NCBI GenBank assembly: GCA_017456145.1
Contig: JAFTJZ010000024.1
Location: 1-43,798, forward strand
From: Clostridia bacterium
GTDB lineage: Bacteria > Bacillota > Clostridia > Oscillospirales > CAG-272
Direction of reading: 5' to 3'
DNA: 43,798 nt
Shown: piece after piece, positions 32,217 through 43,798 of the stretch
Layout: each line of letters starts with the position of its first letter
Numbering within the stretch: position 1 is the first letter of the stretch
Position numbers and translations under genes: made by a program
The notes under the pieces: model-generated
What the model was told of the DNA's origin: nothing
The model's database searches: none
The model's input: only the letters and a program-made list of their open reading frames with translations

Positions 32217-35200
32217 ATGATCAACGTGAAAGAACACAAGCTCGGTCAGAACGTAAGAATGAGCTTTTCCAGATCCCGTAATTCTCTGGAATTGCCCAAT
32301 CTGGTGGAAATCCAGACAAAATCCTTTAAGTGGTTCCTGGAGGAAGGACTTGCGGAGGTCCTGCGCGACGTCTCCCCCATCACCGACTATTCGGGAAATC
32401 TGTCCATCGACTTCCTTTCCTATTCTTTGGACACCAAGCCCAAGTACACCATCGAGGAGTGCAAGGAGCGTGATGCAAACTACGCCGCACCCCTGAAGGT
32501 CAAGGTCCGCTTGACCAATAAGCAGACCGATAACGTGACGGAAAGTGATATTTTTATGGGTGAGTTCCCCTTGATGACCGAGACGGGTACCTTCGTCATC
32601 AACGGCGCGGAGCGTGTTATCGTTTCGCAGATCATCCGTTCCCCCGGTATGTATTATGCATCCGACATCGATAAAACGGGTAAGCATACCTATACCACAC
32701 AGGTCATCCCCTACCGCGGTGCATGGCTGGAATATGAGACCGATATCAGCGGCGTTATGTACGTCCGTATCGATAAAAACAGAAAAATGCCCTTGACCAT
32801 GTTCATCCGTGCGCTGGGCGTAGAGTCCCGCGAGGATATTTATGCCCTGTTTGGCGAGGACGATCATCTGACGGTCACCTTTGAGAAGGACGAGTCCGAA
32901 ATGCTGGCGGAGCGCGATCATTCCACCCCCGGCGTCGAGGCGCTCAAGGAGATCTATAAAAAGCTGCGTCCCGGCGAGCCTGCGCTGGTCGAGTCCGCAC
33001 AGCTTTTGATCAATAACTATTTCTTCGATCCCAAGAGATATGATATCGCTCCCGTGGGTCGATTCAAATTCGATAAGAAAATGGCGATCGCTCCCCGTAT
33101 TGCGGGTCGCCGCATTGCCGCCGATATCGTCAGCCCTCTGACGGGTGAGGTGCTTTATGAGGCGGGGACGGTGCTGACCGAGGAGATGGCGCGTGCCGTG
33201 CAGAATGCCGCCGTCAATGAGGTCATGCTTACGCTGGATAACGGCGAGACCATCAAGGTTCTGGGTAACAATACCATCGAGCCCGAGCATCTGATCGGCT
33301 GCGATCTGAAGGATTGCGGTGTCCGTGAGAAGGTGCGCACCGCCGTGATGCTGGAGATCATGGAGGCTGCCGGCGGAGACATTGATGAGATCCGCGCCAT
33401 GTCTAAGGCTCGTATTGCCGAGCTGTGCCCCAAGCATATTACAAAAGATGATATTTTCGCGACCGTCAGCTATCTGCTCAACCTGATGCACGGCGTGGGT
33501 GAGGTGGACGATATCGACCACCTTGGCAACCGCCGCATCCGTTCGGTCGGTGAGCAGCTGCAAAATCAGCTCCGCATCGGTTTTTCCCGTATGGACAAGA
33601 TCGTCAAGGAGCGCATGACCACGCAGGATAACGACAAGCTGACCCCCCAGCAGCTGATCAACATCCGTCCTGTGACCACGGTCATCCGTGAGTTCTTCGG
33701 ATCGTCTCAGCTGTCGCAGTTCATGGACCAGAATAACCCGCTGGCTGAGCTGACCCATAAAAGACGTCTGTCTGCACTGGGTCCCGGCGGTCTGACCCGT
33801 GACCGCGCCTCCTTTGACGTCCGTGACGTTCACTATACGCACTACGGTCGTATGTGCCCCATCGAGACCCCCGAGGGTCCGAACATCGGTCTGATCTCTT
33901 ATCTGACCACCTACGCCCGTATCAGCGATTACGGCTTTATTGAGGTGCCTTACCGCCGCGTTAAGCACGTCAAGGACGAGACCACAGGCGAGATCGTCAG
34001 CTATGTGACCGATGAGATCGACTACATGACCGCTGACGTCGAGGATAAGTATGTCGTCGCGCAGGCCAACGAACCGGTTGCCGACGACGGCAGATTGCTC
34101 AACAAGAAGGTCACCGCCCGCGACAGAGCGGAGATCCTTGAGATCGACGCATCAAGCGTCGATTATATGGACGTTTCCCCCAAGATGGTGGTGTCCGTCG
34201 CGACTGCTTGTATCCCCTTCCTTGAGAACGACGATAACTCCCGTGCACTGATGGGCTCGAACATGCAGAAACAGGCTGTGCCGCTGATGGTGACCGATTC
34301 GCCCATCGTTGCAACGGGTATGGAGTACAAGGCTGCCGTAGACTCCGGTGTCGTGGTCGTGGCGAAAAATGCCGGCTGCGTCGAAAGAGTGGAGGCATCC
34401 AAGATCGTTGTCGTTTGCGAGGACGGTCACAAGGACGTTTACGATCTGATCAAGTTCAAGCGTACCAACCAGGGTACCTGCTTTAACCAGCGCCCCGTTG
34501 TCCGCAAGGGACAGATGGTCGAGGCGGGTCAGGTCATTGCCGATGGCCCTGCTACCGATAACGGCGAGATCGCACTGGGTAAGAACGCGCTGATCGGCTT
34601 TATGACCTGGGAGGGTTATAACTACGAGGACGCAGTCCTGCTCAACGAGCGTATGGTTCGCGATGACGTGTATACGTCTTTGCATATTGAAGAATACACG
34701 CACGAGGCCAGAGACACCAAGCTCGGCCCGGAGGAGATCACTCGCGAGATTCCCAACGTCGGTGACGACGCGCTCAAGGATCTGAACGGTGAGGGTATCG
34801 TCAAGATCGGTACCGAGGTTCGCTCGGGCGATATTCTGGTCGGTAAGATCACTCCCAAGGGCGAGACCGAGCTGACCGCAGAGGAAAGACTTCTGCGCGC
34901 CATTTTCGGTGAGAAGGCAAGAGAGGTGCGCGACACCTCCCTGCGTTTGCAGCACGGTGAGACCGGTATCGTCGTTGACGTTAAGGTATTTTCGCACGAT
35001 CGTGGCGACGAGCTGCCTGCAGGCGTCAATAAGGTCGTTCGCGTGTATATCGCACAAAAGAGAAAAATTTCCGTCGGTGACAAAATGGCAGGTCGCCACG
35101 GTAACAAGGGTGTCGTTTCCCGTATTCTGCCGCCCGAGGATATGCCCTTCCTGCCCGACGGTACGCCGTTGGATATCGTGCTCAACCCGCTGGGCGTGCC

Positions 35201-36161
35201 TTCCCGTATGAACATTGGTCAGGTGCTTGAGGTTCACCTCGGCATTGCTGCACGTAAGCTGGGCTGGAAGATCGAGACGCCTGTGTTTGACGGCGCCAAC
35301 GAGAAGGACATCAGCGAGTGCTTGGCTGCTGCCGGCGTTTACCGCGATATCTTCCCGCAGGAGAACCCCGAGGGTAAGACGCAGTATGAGGAGATCACGG
35401 ACGAGGAGGGAAACAAGTCCATCCGTCCGCTCACCGCAGAGCAGCTTGCCGATCACGAATATATGGAAACCCTTCGCGCAGAGAAGAGACTCAAGCTGTG
35501 CGACGGTAAGACCGTGCTTTACGACGGTCGTACGGGCGAGCCCTTTGACAACCCCGTCACGGTCGGTATTATGTATTATTTGAAACTTCACCACCTGGTC
35601 GACGATAAGATCCACGCCCGCTCCAACGGTCCTTACGCGCTGGTTACCCAGCAGCCCTTGGGTGGTAAGGCGCAGTTCGGCGGTCAGCGTTTCGGTGAGA
35701 TGGAGGTCTGGGCACTGGAGGCGTACGGCGCTGCTTACACGTTGCAGGAGATCCTGACGGTCAAGTCGGACGACGTCAACGGTCGTCGCCGTGCTTACGA
35801 GGCAATCATCAAGGGACAGAATATTCCCACGCCCGGCGTTCCCGAATCCTTCAAGGTTTTGGTCAAGGAGCTGCAGTCGTTGGCTCTGGATGTCCGTGTG
35901 CTCAACGCACAGGGTGAGGAGATCCAGCTCTCGACGTTGTGCAACGATGATGAACCCGTGCCTTATGCAAAGGCAGACGTGGCCGCGATCGAAGAGGCAA
36001 TCGGTCAGACGGTTGAAACCGACGAGATGCATGATTCCTTCTTCATCGATCACGATGAGAGCAGCGAGGATGATCTTGGCGACGAGGACGGCGATGCCTT
36101 CTACGGCACCTACGACAGCGAGGATGACGACGGCGATGATTACGATGAATATGATGAATAA
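32217..36161 (+). CDS. rpoB: RNA polymerase subunit beta
   Basis: 1314 residues; forms the catalytic pocket of RNA polymerase with beta prime. Clear landmarks are [19 protein letters not shown], the rifampicin pocket [20 protein letters not shown] and [14 protein letters not shown] (about 492-525), [19 protein letters not shown], and [15 protein letters not shown]. The residues classically altered in resistance (Asp, His and Ser in [14 protein letters not shown]) are wild type. The tail is strongly acidic ([14 protein letters not shown]...YDEYDE). ATG 32217 is chosen as start, giving [13 protein letters not shown]; a TTG at 32208 is in frame but only 3 nt from GGAG. It is followed 14 bp later by rpoC. 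Confidence 0.97.
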   Translation: MINVKEHKLGQNVRMSFSRSRNSLELPNLVEIQTKSFKWFLEEGLAEVLRDVSPITDYSGNLSIDFLSYSLDTKPKYTIEECKERDANYAAPLKVKVRLTNKQTDNVTESDIFMGEFPLMTETGTFVINGAERVIVSQIIRSPGMYYASDIDKTGKHTYTTQVIPYRGAWLEYETDISGVMYVRIDKNRKMPLTMFIRALGVESREDIYALFGEDDHLTVTFEKDESEMLAERDHSTPGVEALKEIYKKLRPGEPALVESAQLLINNYFFDPKRYDIAPVGRFKFDKKMAIAPRIAGRRIAADIVSPLTGEVLYEAGTVLTEEMARAVQNAAVNEVMLTLDNGETIKVLGNNTIEPEHLIGCDLKDCGVREKVRTAVMLEIMEAAGGDIDEIRAMSKARIAELCPKHITKDDIFATVSYLLNLMHGVGEVDDIDHLGNRRIRSVGEQLQNQLRIGFSRMDKIVKERMTTQDNDKLTPQQLINIRPVTTVIREFFGSSQLSQFMDQNNPLAELTHKRRLSALGPGGLTRDRASFDVRDVHYTHYGRMCPIETPEGPNIGLISYLTTYARISDYGFIEVPYRRVKHVKDETTGEIVSYVTDEIDYMTADVEDKYVVAQANEPVADDGRLLNKKVTARDRAEILEIDASSVDYMDVSPKMVVSVATACIPFLENDDNSRALMGSNMQKQAVPLMVTDSPIVATGMEYKAAVDSGVVVVAKNAGCVERVEASKIVVVCEDGHKDVYDLIKFKRTNQGTCFNQRPVVRKGQMVEAGQVIADGPATDNGEIALGKNALIGFMTWEGYNYEDAVLLNERMVRDDVYTSLHIEEYTHEARDTKLGPEEITREIPNVGDDALKDLNGEGIVKIGTEVRSGDILVGKITPKGETELTAEERLLRAIFGEKAREVRDTSLRLQHGETGIVVDVKVFSHDRGDELPAGVNKVVRVYIAQKRKISVGDKMAGRHGNKGVVSRILPPEDMPFLPDGTPLDIVLNPLGVPSRMNIGQVLEVHLGIAARKLGWKIETPVFDGANEKDISECLAAAGVYRDIFPQENPEGKTQYEEITDEEGNKSIRPLTAEQLADHEYMETLRAEKRLKLCDGKTVLYDGRTGEPFDNPVTVGIMYYLKLHHLVDDKIHARSNGPYALVTQQPLGGKAQFGGQRFGEMEVWALEAYGAAYTLQEILTVKSDDVNGRRRAYEAIIKGQNIPTPGVPESFKVLVKELQSLALDVRVLNAQGEEIQLSTLCNDDEPVPYAKADVAAIEEAIGQTVETDEMHDSFFIDHDESSEDDLGDEDGDAFYGTYDSEDDDGDDYDEYDE

Positions 36162-36175
36162 GGGAGAGTGTGAGA

Positions 36176-39100
36176 ATGGCTTTGGAGCGTAACGAATTTT
36201 CTGCGATTAAAATAGGTCTGGCGTCTCCGGACATGATCCGCGAGTGGTCTTACGGCGAGGTTACCAAGCCCGAGACGATCAACTACAGAACCCTCAAGGC
36301 AGAGGTCGGCGGCCTGTTCTGCGAGCGCATTTTCGGCCCGACCAAGGATGGCGCTTGTATGTGCGGAAAGTACAAAAATTCGCACAACAAGGAGGTCATC
36401 AAATGCGAAAAATGCGGCGTCGATGTCACCACCAAAAAGGTGCGCCGCGAGCGTATGGGACACATTGAGCTTGCCTGCCCCGTATCGCACATCTGGTATT
36501 TTAAGGCAATTCCTTCTCGCATGGCGCTGATTCTGGATATTTCCCCCAAGCTGCTCGAGCAGGTGCTCTACTTTGCCGAAAACGTCGTACTGGATCCCGG
36601 CACGACGCCGCTGCAAAAGGGCACGGTGCTCTCCGAAAAGCAGATGGTCGAGTATCGCGAGATGTATGCCAATGCATTCCGCGTCGGTATGGGCGCGGAG
36701 GCGATCCGCGAGCTTTTGCAGGGGATTGACGTTGGCGAGCTGTCCAAGCAGCTCAAGACCGACCTGATCACGGCGACCGGTCAGAAAAAGACCCGTATCA
36801 TTAAGAGACTGGAGGTCGTTGAGGCCTTCCGCAAGTCGGGCAACCGTCTGGATTGGATGATCCTTGATGTGGTTCCCGTGCTGCCCCCGGACATCCGTCC
36901 CATGGTGCAGCTGGACGGTGGCCGCTTTGCTGCCTCCGATATCAACGAGCTGTATCGCCGTGTGCTCAGCCGTAACAACCGTCTGAAAAAGCTCTTGGAG
37001 ATCCGCACCCCCGAGATCGTGGTGCGCAACGAGAAGAGAATGCTGCAGGAGGCAGTGGACGCGCTGATCGACAACGGTCGCCGCGGCAAGCCCGTCACGG
37101 GCCCGTCCAATCGCGCACTCAAGTCGCTCTCCGAGATGCTCAGAGGTAAGCAGGGACGTTTCCGTCAGAACCTGCTTGGTAAGCGTGTTGACTATTCCGG
37201 TCGTTCGGTTATCGTCGTCGGCCCGAATCTGAAGATCTATCAGTGCGGTCTGCCTAAGGAAATGGCGATTGAGCTGTTCAAGCCCTTCGTCATCAAGAGA
37301 TTGGTCGAGATGCAAAAGGCGACCAACGTCCGTGACGCACAGAAGAAGATCGATAAAGCATATGAAAATCCCTGCGTCTGGGACGCACTGGAGAACGTCA
37401 TCAAGGAGCATCCCGTGCTGCTCAACCGCGCACCGACGCTGCACCGTCTGTCCATTCAAGCGTTCGAGCCCGTGCTGGTTGAGGGTCGTGCCATCAAGCT
37501 GCACCCGCTGGTCTGCCCTGCGTTCAACGCCGACTTCGACGGTGACCAGATGCCGGTTCACGTGCCGCTGTCCGCAGAGGCACAGGCAGAGGCGCGTTTC
37601 CTGATGCTCTCCGCCAATAACCTGCTCAAGCCCATGGACGGTAAAGCCGTGACCATTCCCTCGCAGGATATGATCCTTGGCTCTTATTATCTGACCATGA
37701 TCAAGAAGGGCGAGCCCGGTGAGGGCAGCGCCTTCCGCGATTTCGACGAGGCGATGATGGCTTACGCCAACGGTGAGCTCGGACTTCACGCCGAGTGCCG
37801 TGTTCGCGTTACCAAGGAGATCGACGGTGAGATGCGCTCCCGCGTTATTACGACTACGCTGGGTCGTCTGATCTTCAACCGTCCCATCCCGCAGGATCTG
37901 GGCTTTGTCGATCGTTCCGACCCGAACGATCTTGACAAGCAGTTTGAGCCCGAGATCAGCTTTGTCATCAAGAAAAAGCAGCTCGGTCAGATCATCGACT
38001 ACTGCATCAAGCAGCATGGCGTGGCAGTTTGTGCCGATATGCTGGATGAGATCAAGTCGATGGGCTACAAGTATTCTACCCGCGCATCCTTCTCCATCTC
38101 GGTGTACGATATGACCATTCCCGAGGAGAAACCCGCTTACCTTGCCGAGGCACAGAAGAGAGTGGATACCATCTACCGCCACTTCTTGCGCGGTGAGTTG
38201 TCCGAGGAGGAACGCTATAATAACGTCGTCAATATCTGGCGTCAGACCACCAACGATGTTACGGCTGCCCTGCAGAACAGCTTTTCCGAGTTCAACCCGA
38301 TCAAGATCATGTCTGACTCGGGTGCCCGTGGTTCGATTGCGCAGATGCGCCAGCTGGCAGGTATGCGCGGACTGATGTTCGCAACCGACGGTAAGACCAT
38401 CGAGATCCCGATCAAGTCCAACTTCCGCGAAGGTATGAAGATCCTGGAGTATTTCATGGGTGCGCGCGGATCGCGTAAGTCGCTGTCCGATACCGCACTT
38501 CGTACCGCAGACTCGGGTTATCTGACCCGCCGTCTGGTCGACGTTTCGCATAACGTCATCATCCGCGAGGAGAAGTGCGACACCACCAAGGGCGCATGGA
38601 TCAACGCGATCATTGACGAGAGAGATAAGAACGTGCTGGAGTCCCTGGAGGACCGTATCATTGGTCGATATACCATCGGCGCCGTGGTTGATCCAACAAC
38701 GGGCGAGGTCATCGTCGGCGACGACGAGATGATCACCGAGGAGCAGGCAAAGGCCATCGTCAAGGCAGGTATCGATAAGGTGTATATCCGCACCGTTATC
38801 CAGTGCCATGCCAAGGACGGTATTTGTGCACGCTGCTACGGTGCCGACCTGGCATCGGGCTTGCCCGTCAACGTCGGTGAGGCGGTCGGTATCATTGCCG
38901 CACAGTCCATCGGTGAGCCGGGTACGCAGCTGACCATGAGAACCTTCCACTCCGGTGGTGTCGCGGGCTCGGATATCACGCAGGGTCTGCCCCGCGTTGA
39001 GGAGCTGTTTGAGGCTCGTCAGCCCAAGAAACCTGCTATCATGACGGAGCATTCCGGTATTGCCCGTATTCAGATGGGTGAGGTTCCCGGTATCAACGAG

Positions 39101-39817
39101 GTTCACATCCATTCCGAGGAGACCGACGAGCTGGTCAAGTACGTGATTCCTTACGGTATGCGTTTGTCTATCATGGACGGTGAGCACGTCACGCGCGGTC
39201 AGGGTCTGACCGAGGGTAACAAGGCGCCCGCCGACATTATGAGAATCCTGGGTCTGGATGCCGTATATGAATATGTAATCAAGGAGACGCAGCGCGTCTA
39301 CCGTTCGCAGTCCTGTAACGTCAATGACAAGCACATTGAGATCATCGCCCGCCAGATGACGCGCAAGATGCGCATCGAGGACAGCGGTGACACCGATCTT
39401 TTGCAGGGCGTTCTGGTCAACATTGACGAGCTTGAGGATGCCAACAAGGAGATCGAGGCTCGCGTGGCTGCGGGCGAGGATCTGCTCAAGCCCGCTGTCG
39501 CAAGCCCTGTGCTGTTGGGTATCACCAAGGCGGCACTGCAAACGACGTCCTTTATGTCTGCTGCCTCCTTCCAGGAGACCACCAAGGTGCTCACTGAGGC
39601 TGCCATTTGCGGTAAGGTCGATACGCTGTGCGGTCTGAAGGAGAATGTCATTATCGGTAAGCTGATTCCTGCAGGTACGGGTCTGCTCTGCTATCGCGGC
39701 GTGGATGTCCTGCCGACGCCCCACACCGAGGACGACGTAGATGATATCTCCGATGCCGATATCGTACTTCCTGCCGTGGAGGATACGCCCGCTGAGGCAG
39801 TTGCTGCGCAGGCGTAA
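36176..39817 (+). CDS. rpoC: RNA polymerase subunit beta prime
   Basis: 1213 residues. The N-terminal zinc site is CMCGKY...CEKCGVD (about 61-80). The lid-rudder region includes [19 protein letters not shown]. The magnesium-binding active site is [16 protein letters not shown] (about 451-466). The second zinc cluster contains [16 protein letters not shown]. The trigger-loop/bridge area has [20 protein letters not shown] and MRTFHSGG. Start ATG 36176 with GGGAG 9 nt upstream; a GTG at 36170 is too close to that site. It is co-transcribed with rpoB. R1 copy F lies about 100 bp after it. Confidence 0.97.
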   Translation: MALERNEFSAIKIGLASPDMIREWSYGEVTKPETINYRTLKAEVGGLFCERIFGPTKDGACMCGKYKNSHNKEVIKCEKCGVDVTTKKVRRERMGHIELACPVSHIWYFKAIPSRMALILDISPKLLEQVLYFAENVVLDPGTTPLQKGTVLSEKQMVEYREMYANAFRVGMGAEAIRELLQGIDVGELSKQLKTDLITATGQKKTRIIKRLEVVEAFRKSGNRLDWMILDVVPVLPPDIRPMVQLDGGRFAASDINELYRRVLSRNNRLKKLLEIRTPEIVVRNEKRMLQEAVDALIDNGRRGKPVTGPSNRALKSLSEMLRGKQGRFRQNLLGKRVDYSGRSVIVVGPNLKIYQCGLPKEMAIELFKPFVIKRLVEMQKATNVRDAQKKIDKAYENPCVWDALENVIKEHPVLLNRAPTLHRLSIQAFEPVLVEGRAIKLHPLVCPAFNADFDGDQMPVHVPLSAEAQAEARFLMLSANNLLKPMDGKAVTIPSQDMILGSYYLTMIKKGEPGEGSAFRDFDEAMMAYANGELGLHAECRVRVTKEIDGEMRSRVITTTLGRLIFNRPIPQDLGFVDRSDPNDLDKQFEPEISFVIKKKQLGQIIDYCIKQHGVAVCADMLDEIKSMGYKYSTRASFSISVYDMTIPEEKPAYLAEAQKRVDTIYRHFLRGELSEEERYNNVVNIWRQTTNDVTAALQNSFSEFNPIKIMSDSGARGSIAQMRQLAGMRGLMFATDGKTIEIPIKSNFREGMKILEYFMGARGSRKSLSDTALRTADSGYLTRRLVDVSHNVIIREEKCDTTKGAWINAIIDERDKNVLESLEDRIIGRYTIGAVVDPTTGEVIVGDDEMITEEQAKAIVKAGIDKVYIRTVIQCHAKDGICARCYGADLASGLPVNVGEAVGIIAAQSIGEPGTQLTMRTFHSGGVAGSDITQGLPRVEELFEARQPKKPAIMTEHSGIARIQMGEVPGINEVHIHSEETDELVKYVIPYGMRLSIMDGEHVTRGQGLTEGNKAPADIMRILGLDAVYEYVIKETQRVYRSQSCNVNDKHIEIIARQMTRKMRIEDSGDTDLLQGVLVNIDELEDANKEIEARVAAGEDLLKPAVASPVLLGITKAALQTTSFMSAASFQETTKVLTEAAICGKVDTLCGLKENVIIGKLIPAGTGLLCYRGVDVLPTPHTEDDVDDISDADIVLPAVEDTPAEAVAAQA

Positions 39818-39919
39818 GGATTTGCGTGTTATACCCAAGCCCTTTTTGCCCGAGCCTTTTTCGCCTCCGTTTGGGGGCTATCCCCAAATGATTGATGCTG
39901 AAACTACCATCCTACAAAA

Positions 39920-39998
39920 CGATGAAGAGTTTTGGAGGATTCACAAGGAACTTTTTTCAAAAAGTTCCTTGTGCGGGGCTTGGGGCAGCGCCCCAACT
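39920..39998 (-). repeat. R1 intergenic repeat, copy F (antisense to rpoC)
   Basis: Contains hairpin CAAGGAACTTTTT/AAAAAGTTCCTTG and GGGGCTTGGGGCAGCGCCCC (39975-39994). It runs opposite to rpoC, unlike the other copies, which are in sense with the gene before them. Another stem, TTTGGGG-ctat-CCCCAAA near 39869-39888, precedes it. Between 39818 and 40299 there is no gene. Confidence 0.7.
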
Positions 39999-40132
39999 CC
40001 TTTGTTTCTTACAAAACATTCCGAAAACGGCAAGAGTTCTCTCCGCGGCGCTGAATAAATGGGATTAAATGCGTCAAATAATCCATCGCGGTGAGCCGCA
40101 TTTTGTGTAAAAGAGAGAAATTTCAAGAATGC

Positions 40133-40161
40133 TTGACAAATGACGCGAGGAATGTTATAAT
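40133..40161 (+). promoter_or_regulatory. Promoter of rpsL-rpsG-fusA-tuf
   Basis: TTGACA (40133-40138), 17 nt, TATAAT (40156-40161), a perfect consensus. The 130-nt leader ends in a hairpin with outer ACAGC/GCTGT and inner CCGAA/TTCGG pairing (about 40225-40258), a possible ribosomal-protein binding site. Confidence 0.88.
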
Positions 40162-40299
40162 AATAGCGTCTGTGTAACGGGATAACTATGCCAATTTTCC
40201 TGTGACACGGCGTTGAATTTGTGACAGCCACATACCGAATGAACTTTCGGGTGCTGTAAATAAACATTAAATTTTCAAAGAAGGAGGAACCGAGAGACA

Positions 40300-40716
40300 A
40301 TGCCAACCTTTAACCAGCTCGTCAGACAGGGCCGCACCGATAAGCAGTACAAGTCGAAGGCGCCCGTTCTTCAGCATGGATTCAACACGCTGACGAATAA
40401 AATGACGGACCAGAGCAACCCTCAGAAAAGAGGCGTTTGCACCAAGGTTTCCACGACTACCCCGAAAAAGCCGAACTCTGCTCTTCGTAAGATCGCAAGA
40501 GTCCGTCTGACCAACGGTATCGAGGCAACCACCTATCTCCCCGGCATCGGACACAACCTGCAGGAGCACAGCGTCGTCCTCATCAGAGGCGGACGTGTAC
40601 GTGACCTCCCCGGTGTTCGTTACCACATCATCCGCGGTACCCTGGATGCTCAGGGCGTTGCAAACCGTAACCAGAGCCGTTCCAAGTACGGCGCAAAGAG
40701 ACCTAAGAAGAAGTAA
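40300..40716 (+). CDS. rpsL: 30S ribosomal protein S12
   Basis: 138 residues. Decoding-centre protein of the small subunit. The core [22 protein letters not shown] and [20 protein letters not shown] is fully conserved, and the lysine sites linked to streptomycin resistance (PKKPN) are wild type. Compared with the 124-residue E. coli protein there is a segment of about 14 residues before PQKRGVC ([15 protein letters not shown]), which I know as a normal feature of many clostridial S12 proteins. AAGGAGGA precedes ATG 40300. First gene of the str operon. Confidence 0.97.
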   Translation: MPTFNQLVRQGRTDKQYKSKAPVLQHGFNTLTNKMTDQSNPQKRGVCTKVSTTTPKKPNSALRKIARVRLTNGIEATTYLPGIGHNLQEHSVVLIRGGRVRDLPGVRYHIIRGTLDAQGVANRNQSRSKYGAKRPKKK

Positions 40717-40872
40717 TCTTTCTGCGGTCGGGTATCATTTCAAACCGTTCGCAGTCAAGCCCACCCAAGGGTTAGTTAGAGTTCCTAAATTTAATGTTTA
40801 TGTTACTTCACCTAACTCTTTGAAAGTGCTTACAGAAGAATGCTTTTGAGTACCTGTGAATTCATCTTATAA

Positions 40873-41364
<492 letters not shown>

Positions 41365-41382
41365 TATTAACGGAGGTTTATC

Positions 41383-43422
41383 ATGGCAAGAGAATATACC
41401 CTTGAAAACACCCGAAATATCGGTATTATGGCGCACATCGATGCCGGTAAGACCCATAAGATGGGTGAAACCCACGACGGTGGTGCAACCATGGACTGGA
41501 TGGAGCAGGAGCAGGAGAGAGGTATCACCATCACCTCCGCTGCTACCACCTGCTACTGGAAGGGTCATCGTATCAACATTATCGATACCCCCGGTCACGT
41601 TGACTTTACCGTAGAGGTTGAGCGTTCGCTCCGCGTACTGGACGGTGCTGTTACCGTTCTGTGTGCAAAGGGCGGCGTTGAGCCCCAGTCTGAGACCGTT
41701 TGGCGTCAGGCTGATAAGTACCGCGTTCCCCGTATGTGCTACGTCAACAAGATGGACATTATGGGCGCGGATTTCTATCGCGTTGTCGGTATGCTGAAGG
41801 AAAGATTGCACGCAAATGCAGTGCCGATCCAGCTGCCTATCGGCTGCGAGTCCTCCTTCCGTGGTATCATCGACCTGATGAACATGGAGGCTGACGTTTA
41901 CTACGACGAGCTGGGTAAGGACGTTCGCGTCGAGCCCATCCCCGACGATATGCTTGAAAAAGCACAGGAATATCGCAACGCAATGGTCGAGTCCATCTGC
42001 GAGACCGACGAGGAGCTGTTTGAGCGCTACTGCATGGAAGAGGAAATCACCGTGGACGAGCTCAAGGTCGCTCTGCGTAAGGCTTGCATCGATAACAAGA
42101 TTGTGCCCGTCGTTTGCGGTTCTTCCTACAAGAACAAGGGCGTTCAGAAGATGATCGACGCTGTCGTTGACTTCATGCCCGCTCCGACCGACGTTCCCGC
42201 AATCAACGGTGTCAACCCCGATACCGGTGAGGAGGAGGCACGTCACTCTTCCGATGATGAGCCCTTTGCAGCACTGGCATTCAAGATCGCAACCGACCCC
42301 TACGTCGGAAAGCTCTGTTTCTTCCGCGTATACTCCGGTTCCGTTTCTACCGGTACCAACGTGTACAACTCCAGCAAGGGTAAGAAGGAAAGATTCGGTC
42401 GTATCCTGCAGATGCATGCCAACGAGCGTTCCGACCTTGAGGTCGTCTACGCAGGTGACATTGCAGCTGTCGTTTCTACCAAGTACACCACCACCGGTGA
42501 CACCTTCTGTGACGAGGCTCACCCCGTCATTCTGGAGTCTATGGAGTTCCCTGAGCCTGTTATTCGTCAGGCCGTCGAGCCCAAGACCCGCGCAGGTCAG
42601 GAAAAGATGGGTATTGCTCTGGCAAAGCTGGCAGAGGAGGACCCCACCTTCCGCACCTACACCGACGACGAGACCGGTCAGACCATCATCGCCGGCATGG
42701 GCGAGCTGCACCTTGAGATCATCGTAGACAGACTTCTGCGTGAGTTCAAGGTCGAGGCTAACATCGGTAAGCCGCAGGTCGCATACAAGGAGACCATCCG
42801 CAAGAAGGTCGACTATGAGTGCAAGTACAAGAAACAGTCCGGTGGTTCCGGTCAGTACGCACACGTCAAGATCATTCTTGAGCCCAACGAGCCCGGTAAG
42901 GGTTATGAGTTTGTCAACGCTGTCACGGGCGGTGCAATTCCGAAGGAGTTCATTGAGCCCACCAACCAGGGTATCCAAGGCGCAATGCAGAGCGGTGTCC
43001 TGGCAGGCTATAACGTCGTTGACGTAAAGGTCACCCTGTACGACGGTTCTTATCACGAGGTCGACTCCTCCGAGATGGCATTCAAGATCGCCGGTTCCAT
43101 GGCGTTCAAGGAGGCTATGAAGCTGGCGGATCCCGTGCTGACCGAGCCGCTGATGAAGGTCACCACCATTACCCCCGAGGACTATATGGGCGCAGTTATC
43201 GGCGACTTCAACTCCCGCCGTGGTGCGATCCAGTCTCAGGAGGTCAACAACGGCACTTGCGACGTGGTTACGTTCGTACCGCTGTCCGAGATGTTCGGTT
43301 ATGCAACCGATCTGCGTTCCAAGACGCAGGGTCGTGCGCAGTATTCCATGGAGCCCTCTCACTTTGAGCAGGTTCCGAAGTCCATCCAGGAGAAGATCAT
43401 CGCAGAGCGCGCAAAGCGCTGA
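41383..43422 (+). CDS. fusA: Elongation factor G with a 13-codon deletion in the GTPase domain
   Basis: 679 residues; a translational GTPase that drives translocation. ATG 41383 follows GGAGG, 18 bp after rpsG. Conserved parts are the P-loop AHIDAGKT (17-24), switch I region [17 protein letters not shown], switch [15 protein letters not shown], and domains II-V to the end ([22 protein letters not shown]). The protein reads GKTHKMGE, whereas EF-G normally has a Thr-rich turn and the helix ERILxYTG between GKT and THKMGE or HKMGE. The missing stretch is 13 residues, and 679 plus 13 gives the normal 692. The lost helix carries the residues after the P-loop and packs against the nucleotide site, so this copy as read should be inactive. 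The rest of the frame is intact. It may be a true deletion, a strain variant or a sequence error. Confidence 0.93.
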   Translation: MAREYTLENTRNIGIMAHIDAGKTHKMGETHDGGATMDWMEQEQERGITITSAATTCYWKGHRINIIDTPGHVDFTVEVERSLRVLDGAVTVLCAKGGVEPQSETVWRQADKYRVPRMCYVNKMDIMGADFYRVVGMLKERLHANAVPIQLPIGCESSFRGIIDLMNMEADVYYDELGKDVRVEPIPDDMLEKAQEYRNAMVESICETDEELFERYCMEEEITVDELKVALRKACIDNKIVPVVCGSSYKNKGVQKMIDAVVDFMPAPTDVPAINGVNPDTGEEEARHSSDDEPFAALAFKIATDPYVGKLCFFRVYSGSVSTGTNVYNSSKGKKERFGRILQMHANERSDLEVVYAGDIAAVVSTKYTTTGDTFCDEAHPVILESMEFPEPVIRQAVEPKTRAGQEKMGIALAKLAEEDPTFRTYTDDETGQTIIAGMGELHLEIIVDRLLREFKVEANIGKPQVAYKETIRKKVDYECKYKKQSGGSGQYAHVKIILEPNEPGKGYEFVNAVTGGAIPKEFIEPTNQGIQGAMQSGVLAGYNVVDVKVTLYDGSYHEVDSSEMAFKIAGSMAFKEAMKLADPVLTEPLMKVTTITPEDYMGAVIGDFNSRRGAIQSQEVNNGTCDVVTFVPLSEMFGYATDLRSKTQGRAQYSMEPSHFEQVPKSIQEKIIAERAKR

Positions 43423-43535
43423 TGAACGTCTGTTGAGGACATCCCGACGCACCGCTGTGTGAGTCAATATAACTTTATTAAAGTTAAAAATCAAAATAAA
43501 ATCAAATCAAAAACAATTTACGGAGGAAATTCAAA

Positions 43536-43798
43536 ATGGCAAAGGCTACATTTGAACGCAACAAGCCCCATGTAAACATTGGTACCATCGGTCACGTTGA
43601 CCACGGTAAGACCACTCTGACCGCAGCGATCACCAAGACGCTGGCTCTGAAGACCGCAGGCGCAGTTGAGGCTATGGCTTACGATCAGATCGACAATGCT
43701 CCCGAGGAGAGAGCAAGAGGTATCACAATCAACACCCGTCACGTTGAGTACGAGACTGACAACCGTCACTACGCTCACGTTGACTGCCCCGGCCACGC
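43536..43798 (+). CDS. tuf: Elongation factor Tu, N-terminal part (cut by window end)
   Basis: The first 87 codons are present. EF-Tu brings aminoacyl-tRNA to the ribosome as a GTP complex. The start [20 protein letters not shown] is followed by the P-loop GHVDHGKTT, complete here with its following helix [11 protein letters not shown], unlike the neighbouring fusA. Switch I is [20 protein letters not shown], and the DCPGH motif is reached at the window edge. GGAGG lies 9 nt before ATG 43536. The 113-bp gap after fusA is AT-rich with an AACTTT-att-AAAGTT palindrome and no clear promoter. Confidence 0.97.
   Translation, partial: MAKATFERNKPHVNIGTIGHVDHGKTTLTAAITKTLALKTAGAVEAMAYDQIDNAPEERARGITINTRHVEYETDNRHYAHVDCPGH

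Noticed and set aside
36140-39838. A 1232-codon open frame antisense to rpoC, and similar long antisense frames over rpoB, pnp, fusA and the glycyl radical enzyme
   Set aside because: They mirror the strongly biased codons of the sense genes. They have no ribosome binding sites and low-complexity Leu/Val/Arg/Gly-rich products without known domains.

Overview
The window looks like a chromosome segment of a strictly anaerobic, probably uncultured gut member of the Clostridia (Oscillospirales-like). The grounds are clostridial gene content and order, strong GGAGG ribosome binding sites, near-consensus TTGACA-17-TATAAT promoters, a glycyl radical enzyme, and an S12 protein with the extra N-terminal segment I associate with Clostridia. 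This lineage call is inference; no rRNA gene is present. No tRNA, CRISPR array, phage or insertion sequence was recognised.

Layout. 1-347: tandem copies of an intergenic repeat (R1). 348-4282: a degenerate VanY-like membrane protein, pnp and rpsO, all on the minus strand. 4344-5937: an AT-richer accessory patch with a propeller-like protein of unknown function, a possible gene remnant, and a 26-codon ORF between a perfect consensus promoter and a strong terminator. 5958-6847: a TauE/SafE permease split into two half genes. 7347-10769: an FtsK/SpoIIIE translocase using a TTG start. 10973-19294: a sugar locus with an SGNH hydrolase and ROK repressor (minus) divergent from a radical activase, a glycyl radical enzyme, a sedoheptulokinase-like kinase and a mannose-6-phosphate isomerase (plus). 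19575-22656: two XRE-type regulators and a ComEC-like metallo-beta-lactamase protein. 23153-24706: an unknown protein carrying an IIGGADGPT motif. 24974-31645 (minus): a GH38 alpha-mannosidase, a UroD-family protein, rpsT and a serine hydrolase. 32217-43798: rpoB, rpoC, rpsL, rpsG, fusA and the start of tuf.

The most interesting points are these. (1) A candidate sugar pathway built on a glycyl radical enzyme with an atypical radical loop and a short activase. A XylR-like operator half-site pair lies 3 bp after its -10 box. A near-identical operator lies 4 bp after a -10 box of the UroD-family gene 16 kb away, which suggests one ROK regulon. (2) fusA lacks exactly 13 codons directly after the P-loop GKT, which would remove the first helix of the GTPase domain. 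(3) A roughly 170-nt element with four stem-loops occurs twice with compensatory changes (half a copy a third time), each time upstream of a gene and in its sense. (4) R1 repeats sit just 3' of stop codons. (5) The VanY-like protein has lost all its catalytic residues.
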